Assembly: GCF_000152845.1 (NCBI RefSeq)
Contig: NZ_CH902584.1
Span: 4,066,056 to 4,112,222, forward strand
Length of the DNA: 46,167 nt
Direction: 5' to 3'
From: Roseovarius sp. 217
Lineage (GTDB): Bacteria > Pseudomonadota > Alphaproteobacteria > Rhodobacterales > Rhodobacteraceae
In this document: positions 42,454 through 46,167 of the stretch, one piece after another
Layout: the number at the start of each line of letters is the position of its first letter
Position numbering within the stretch: position 1 is the first letter of the stretch
The notes under the pieces: generated by a model
Told to the model about the DNA's origin: nothing
What the model saw: only the letters and a program-made list of their open reading frames with translations
The model's database searches: none
Position numbers and translations under genes: made by a program

Positions 42454-43851
42454 ATGATACCGGTCATAGGATATTCCGAGGCAAAGGTCGCGGTGCTTGG
42501 GTTGGGGCGCACGGGCCTTTCGGCAGCACGGGCATTGCGTGCAGGCGGTGCAGAGGTGCTCGCATGGGACGACACCGAGACCGCGCGCGTGGCTGCTGAG
42601 GCTGAGGGGTTTGCCATCGTTGATCTGTCGAGGGCGGGCGCGTTGGACAGGGTGGCGTCCTTGATTGTCAGCCCCGGCATTCCCCATCTCTATCCGGCAC
42701 CCAATCGGGTGATCGTGGCGGCGCAGGCGGCAGGTGTGCCAGTGGACAATGACATCGGTCTGTTTTTCCGATCTCTGGCAACTGACGACTGGGGCGGGTT
42801 TGACGTGACGCCCAAGGTGATCGCCGTCACAGGCAGCAATGGCAAATCCACGACATCGGCACTCATTCACCATGTACTTGTCGAGGCAGGGCGAACGGCC
42901 CAACTCGCCGGTAATATCGGGCGTGGCGTGCTGGATATCGACCCGCCTGAAGATGGGGGCGTTGTCGTTCTGGAACTCAGCAGCTACCAAACCGATCTGG
43001 CGCGGGCCTTGACGCCTGATGTGGCGGTGTTCACCAATTTCTCACCAGATCACCTAGATCGGCACGCGGGTCTTGGCGGCTATTTCGCGGCCAAGCGCAG
43101 GCTCTTTGCCGAAGGCGGACCGGACCGGGCCGTGATCGGCGTGGATGAGCCCGAGGGCCAGTATCTTGCCGGGCAGATGGCGGAAGGGCCGAATGATGAT
43201 CGGGTGATCCGGATTTCCGTTGACCATAAACTCACGGGTTCTGGCTGGTCTGTCTTTGCCCGCAAGGGATTTCTTAGCGAATACCGTCATGGGCGGCAGG
43301 TGGGGTCTATTGATCTGCGCGGCGTGAAGGGCTTGCCCGGATCGCACAATCATCAGAACGCCTGCGCCGCCTATGCCGCATGCCGGACCCTTGGGCTGGC
43401 CCCGCGCGTGATTGAGGCAGGGCTGCACAGTTATGCGGGTTTGCCGCATCGCAGTCAGCGGGTGGCGGAGAAAGATGGCATCATTTTTGTCAACGACAGC
43501 AAGGCAACGAATGTCGATAGCGCACTCAAGGCTTTGCAGGCGTTCGAGAATATCCGCTGGATTTGTGGTGGGTTGGAAAAGGACGGCGGCCTCGCTGGCT
43601 TGGCACCGGGGCTGGCGCATGTACGAAAGGCCTATGTGATTGGGCGTGAGGCAGCAGGATTCGCGCGTGCTCTTGGGACGGTTGAGTCAGAAGTCTGCAC
43701 CACCATGGCGAAGGCCGTGGCCAGTGCAATGAGCGATGCGGAATCCGGTGATGTGGTACTATTGGCCCCGGCGGCGGCAAGTTTCGACCAATACGACAAC
43801 TTCGAAAAGCGCGGTGAGGATTTCATGGCCCAAGTTCTGGCGCGTCTTTGA
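42454..43851 (+). CDS. murD: UDP-N-acetylmuramoyl-L-alanine--D-glutamate ligase
   Basis: A 465-residue Mur ligase that adds D-glutamate to UDP-MurNAc-L-Ala in peptidoglycan synthesis. N-terminal UMAG-binding domain ([17 protein letters not shown]), ATP P-loop GSNGKST (residues about 127-133), [19 protein letters not shown], the [12 protein letters not shown] motif and C-terminal FVNDSKATN. Start at ATG 42454 with GGGGGC upstream. murD normally lies in the dcw division/cell-wall cluster beside mraY and ftsW; here its neighbours are fdsD and a VOC protein. Whether another murD copy exists elsewhere cannot be seen. Confidence 0.95.
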   Translation: MIPVIGYSEAKVAVLGLGRTGLSAARALRAGGAEVLAWDDTETARVAAEAEGFAIVDLSRAGALDRVASLIVSPGIPHLYPAPNRVIVAAQAAGVPVDNDIGLFFRSLATDDWGGFDVTPKVIAVTGSNGKSTTSALIHHVLVEAGRTAQLAGNIGRGVLDIDPPEDGGVVVLELSSYQTDLARALTPDVAVFTNFSPDHLDRHAGLGGYFAAKRRLFAEGGPDRAVIGVDEPEGQYLAGQMAEGPNDDRVIRISVDHKLTGSGWSVFARKGFLSEYRHGRQVGSIDLRGVKGLPGSHNHQNACAAYAACRTLGLAPRVIEAGLHSYAGLPHRSQRVAEKDGIIFVNDSKATNVDSALKALQAFENIRWICGGLEKDGGLAGLAPGLAHVRKAYVIGREAAGFARALGTVESEVCTTMAKAVASAMSDAESGDVVLLAPAAASFDQYDNFEKRGEDFMAQVLARL

Positions 43852-43853
43852 CC

Positions 43854-44477
43854 ATGGGCGGCGTGGTTCAGCGGCTTGATCATCTGGCAGTGGCAGCAGA
43901 GAGCCTTGAGGCGGGGCGCGCGCATGTCGAGGACGCGCTTGGATTGCGTCTTCAACCCGGTGGCAAGCATGCCCATTATGGCACGCACAATATGCTCTTG
44001 GGGTTGGCAGATGGCCTTTATCTTGAAGTGATTGCGATTGATCCAGAGACCCCTGCGCCGGGATGTCCCCGCTGGTTCGATCTGGATCGTTTTTCCGGTC
44101 CACCATGCCTGCACAACTGGATTTGTGCGGTGAACGATCTGGAGGCGGCGCTGATCCGGCATCCGCAGGCCGGACAGCCAGTGGCGCTGTCGCGCGGCGA
44201 TCTGAAGTGGCGGATGGCAGTGCCGCAGACTGGAATTTTACCAATGGACAATCTGTTCCCGGCACTGATCGAGTGGCACGGCTCGGCGCATCCTGCGACG
44301 CGATTGACGCCATCCGGGGCGCGGCTCTCGCGGTTGATCGTCTCGCATCCAAATGCCAAGACGTTGCAAGCGGTGCTTGGACCCGAACTCGGCGACAACA
44401 GAGTGGTTTTTGAAACGGGGAATGCGGGGTTGTATGCAGAGATTGCCACGCCGCATGGTCTAAGAGTGCTGCAATGA
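43854..44477 (+). CDS. VOC / glyoxalase-like domain protein
   Basis: A 207-residue protein with a VOC-type fold in its N-terminal half: RLDHLAVAAESLEAGRAHVEDALGLRLQPGGKHAHYGTHNMLLGL is the glyoxalase_3-like start, with His and Glu (LEVIAID) as potential metal ligands. The C-terminal half repeats a related unit (ARLSRLIVSHPNAKTLQAVLG). Function is unknown. ATG 43854 begins two bases after the murD stop, so it is likely co-transcribed with it. The stop overlaps the GNAT gene by ATGA. Confidence 0.8.
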   Translation: MGGVVQRLDHLAVAAESLEAGRAHVEDALGLRLQPGGKHAHYGTHNMLLGLADGLYLEVIAIDPETPAPGCPRWFDLDRFSGPPCLHNWICAVNDLEAALIRHPQAGQPVALSRGDLKWRMAVPQTGILPMDNLFPALIEWHGSAHPATRLTPSGARLSRLIVSHPNAKTLQAVLGPELGDNRVVFETGNAGLYAEIATPHGLRVLQ

Positions 44478-44953
44478 TCGTCAGACAAGCGGAACAGCGT
44501 GATATCGGGCCGATCCTCGCGTTCTGGAATCCGCTCATCCGAGAAACATCTGTTACCTTCACGACAGTGGAAAAGACGGCGGACTCCCTCGCTGGAGATA
44601 TGGCCGCACGTGGTTTAGCCTTTCAGGTGATTGAAGAACAGGGCGTGGTTCTCGGGTTTGCCAGCTACGGCGGGTTTCGCTCGGGTCCGGGCTATGCCCG
44701 TACAGCGGAGCATACGGTGATTTTAGCCCAAGCCGCACGGGGACGCGGGTTGGGTCGGGCATTGATGACGCGCCTGGAAGATGTGGCACGCGCGGCTGAC
44801 CTGCATGTGCTCGTTGCGGGTGTGAGTGGCGAAAATGCGGCGGCCATCGCCTTTCATCGGGCCATCGGCTACTCTGAGGTGGCGCGAATGCCCGAAGTCG
44901 GGCGAAAATTCGGGCGCTGGTTGGATTTGGTGCTACTACAGAAAACCTTGTGA
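44474..44953 (+). CDS. GNAT family N-acetyltransferase (Pat/phosphinothricin-acetyltransferase-like)
   Basis: A 159-residue acetyltransferase. The N-terminus IVRQAEQRDIGPILAFWNPLIRETSVTF and the acetyl-CoA motif AQAARGRGLGRALMTRLEDVARAA match the Pat/Bar-like branch, followed by VAGVSGENAAAIAFHRAIGYSEVARM. Known relatives acetylate methionine sulfoximine or phosphinothricin; the natural substrate here is unknown. It overlaps the VOC gene stop by four bases. Confidence 0.85.
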   Translation: MIVRQAEQRDIGPILAFWNPLIRETSVTFTTVEKTADSLAGDMAARGLAFQVIEEQGVVLGFASYGGFRSGPGYARTAEHTVILAQAARGRGLGRALMTRLEDVARAADLHVLVAGVSGENAAAIAFHRAIGYSEVARMPEVGRKFGRWLDLVLLQKTL

Positions 44954-44998
44954 CGGTTTGCACTGACAGTGCTCTTGATTGGGTCTAAGGTACTTGGC

Positions 44999-45697
44999 AT
45001 GTCGATCTGGGTGCGTATCTCCGAAGCCTTGTCGGCCCTCGCCAGCGGCGAGGGGCTCAGCGCGGTTTTCGACCGTCTGCGTAGCCCACCCGAGCGCAGT
45101 GTTGCCTTTACCATAGCAGTTATCGCGCTCTCGGCGAAAATGGCTAAGGCGGATGGTCTGGTGACGCGTGAAGAGGTGACGGCGTTTCGCGAAGTCTTCC
45201 AGATTGCCGAGGCCGAAGAAGCCAATGCCGCCCGCGTATTCAACCTAGCGCGGCAAGATGTGGCAGGGTTTGAGGAGTATGCTCGACGCATTGCGCGGAT
45301 GTTCGACGGTCAGCCGGGCACGCTCTGTGACCTGATGGAGGGGTTGTTTCACATCGCGATGGCGGATGGGGTGTATCATCCGAATGAGGACACCTTTCTG
45401 GAGCGCGTGGCAGAGATTTTCGAGCTAAAGCCGCAGTCTTTTCGGGCGCTGAGATCGCGGTTTGTGCCCAATGCCGCACCCGATCCTTGGTCTGTGCTCG
45501 GCGTCACTGTGGATACGCCGATCGACGAGGTGCGCAAGATCTGGCGTCAGTTGGTGCGCGAGACACATCCCGATAGGATGCAGGCGCGTGGTGTGCCACC
45601 CGAAGCGATCAAGCTCGCCGAGCGACGTCTGGTCGATATCAATCGCGCGTGGGACGAAATCAGCGAGGCTCGTGTCAGTGCGGATCGCCACCTATAA
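44999..45697 (+). CDS. TerB-DnaJ (DjlA-like) co-chaperone without membrane anchor
   Basis: A 232-residue protein. A TerB/tellurite-resistance-like helical domain (residues about 35-150, VAFTIAVIALSAKMAKADGLVTREEV and EGLFHIAMADGVYHPNEDTFL) is followed by a J-domain (PWSVLGVTVDTPIDEVRKIWRQLVRETHPDR) with the HPD motif needed to stimulate DnaK. E. coli DjlA has the same domains behind a membrane segment, which is absent here. Start at ATG 44999 with TAAGG eight bases upstream. The next gene starts within its last codons. Confidence 0.88.
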   Translation: MSIWVRISEALSALASGEGLSAVFDRLRSPPERSVAFTIAVIALSAKMAKADGLVTREEVTAFREVFQIAEAEEANAARVFNLARQDVAGFEEYARRIARMFDGQPGTLCDLMEGLFHIAMADGVYHPNEDTFLERVAEIFELKPQSFRALRSRFVPNAAPDPWSVLGVTVDTPIDEVRKIWRQLVRETHPDRMQARGVPPEAIKLAERRLVDINRAWDEISEARVSADRHL

Positions 45698-46167
45698 CGT
45701 CGAATGGTTCAATGCGCTCTTTGATGATTTAGGGCGTCCCTTGGACGATGCCGAATGGTCGGCGCGCTACAAGGTGACTCGCGGGGATCAACTGACTGCC
45801 CTTGGAATTGTCTTTTCCGCTCTTGATGCTGATGCTGTTCTTGTGGTTGAGGCCCCGGATCAAAACGGGCGGCGCAGCACCGTGACGGCACTTGAGAATT
45901 TCGCTTTGCTGATTGGCTTGAGAGCACGTCGGGCGGTGATCGGCTTTGCCAATGACACGCAACAGGAATTGGCGCTGCTCTACGATCCGGATGTCCTGAC
46001 CGCGCGTCATGATCCGCAGGGCGACCCAATGCCCGGCGGGGTAGGGGTGCCGCGATTTGACGGTATATTCCGAATAGATCTCGATATCGACGACCACGCT
46101 GACCGGGTGCAGTTTTCCAAACCGCCGCTCGAGGTGGAGCTGACCACCAAGGCGGGCCGGGTGCTGC
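45678..46167 (+). CDS. Endonuclease/exonuclease/phosphatase family protein (3' partial)
   Basis: A frame open from GTG 45678 to the window end (163 codons seen). The start VRIATYNVEWFNALFD is the N-terminal strand of the EEP fold, with Asn7 and the nearby VVEAPDQNG giving the metal-site Glu. GAGG lies nine bases upstream of the GTG; it overlaps the TerB-DnaJ gene by 20 bases. EEP enzymes cleave nucleic acids, phospholipids or phosphate esters; the sequence seen is too short to choose. It is missed by ATG-only gene finding. Confidence 0.75.
   Translation, partial: MRIATYNVEWFNALFDDLGRPLDDAEWSARYKVTRGDQLTALGIVFSALDADAVLVVEAPDQNGRRSTVTALENFALLIGLRARRAVIGFANDTQQELALLYDPDVLTARHDPQGDPMPGGVGVPRFDGIFRIDLDIDDHADRVQFSKPPLEVELTTKAGRVL

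Noticed and set aside
1..46167. CRISPR array, prophage, integrase or insertion sequence
   Set aside because: No regularly spaced repeats with unique spacers, no transposase or integrase motifs, and no tRNA-fragment duplications at the two tRNA genes were seen.

Overview
The window looks like chromosomal DNA of an alphaproteobacterium of the Rhodobacterales, probably the marine Roseobacter group. The evidence is high GC, heavy use of G/C third positions, a four-subunit sarcosine oxidase in the order soxB-soxD-soxA-soxG, an FdsGBAD-type NAD-dependent formate dehydrogenase, an NDUFS4-like complex I subunit, a lysC-ptsP pair and a hemP-bfd-bfr iron operon. The species cannot be named from sequence reading alone. 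I see no phage, integrase, transposase or CRISPR array.

Layout. 0-5.3 kb: the end of an iron(III)-type ABC permease, a flavin reductase-like protein, a GNAT acetyltransferase, an EcsC-family protein, and a two-gene unit of a small membrane protein plus a YibH-like membrane-fusion protein. 5.3-10.7 kb, all minus strand: ptsP, lysC, an SDR oxidoreductase, a DUF1178 protein and a Nudix hydrolase. 10.8-12.2 kb, plus strand: the iron operon hemP / uncharacterised Cys-His protein / bfd / bfr, preceded by a 13-codon upstream ORF. 12.3-15.6 kb, minus: a glycosyltransferase-like protein, an outer-membrane beta-barrel-like protein and a secreted amidohydrolase. 15.7-18.7 kb: tRNA-Tyr, rlmB, a membrane protein, a methyltransferase-like protein and tRNA-Gly. 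18.8-23.4 kb: an MsbA-like ABC exporter, the NDUFS4-like subunit, a DUF1127-like small protein, a DUF1289 protein, ruvX and ccmI.

23.6-29.6 kb: soxBDAG and sodB. Sarcosine oxidation yields glycine, H2O2 and formaldehyde or methylene-tetrahydrofolate. 29.8-35 kb: rarD, a LOG-family protein, a LysM protein, an Atm1-type ABC exporter and an HNH endonuclease with a structured leader. 35.1-42 kb: a LysR regulator followed by fdsG-fdsB-fdsA-fdhD-fdsD, which oxidises formate to CO2 with NAD+. Formate is a likely end product of the C1 units released from sarcosine, so the two blocks may serve linked metabolism (inference). 42.4-46.2 kb: murD, away from the usual cell-wall cluster neighbours, a VOC protein, a second GNAT protein, a TerB-DnaJ protein and the start of an endonuclease/exonuclease/phosphatase-family gene cut by the window edge.

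Most of the window is ordinary core genome. The signals most worth a second look are regulatory or small: the hemP leader ORF and its uncharacterised operon partner, the hairpin leader of the HNH gene, phased TGATTG repeats before fdsG, phased palindromes before the DUF1127-like gene, and tandem GTACAT repeats before rarD. I did not find a clearly new multi-gene system.
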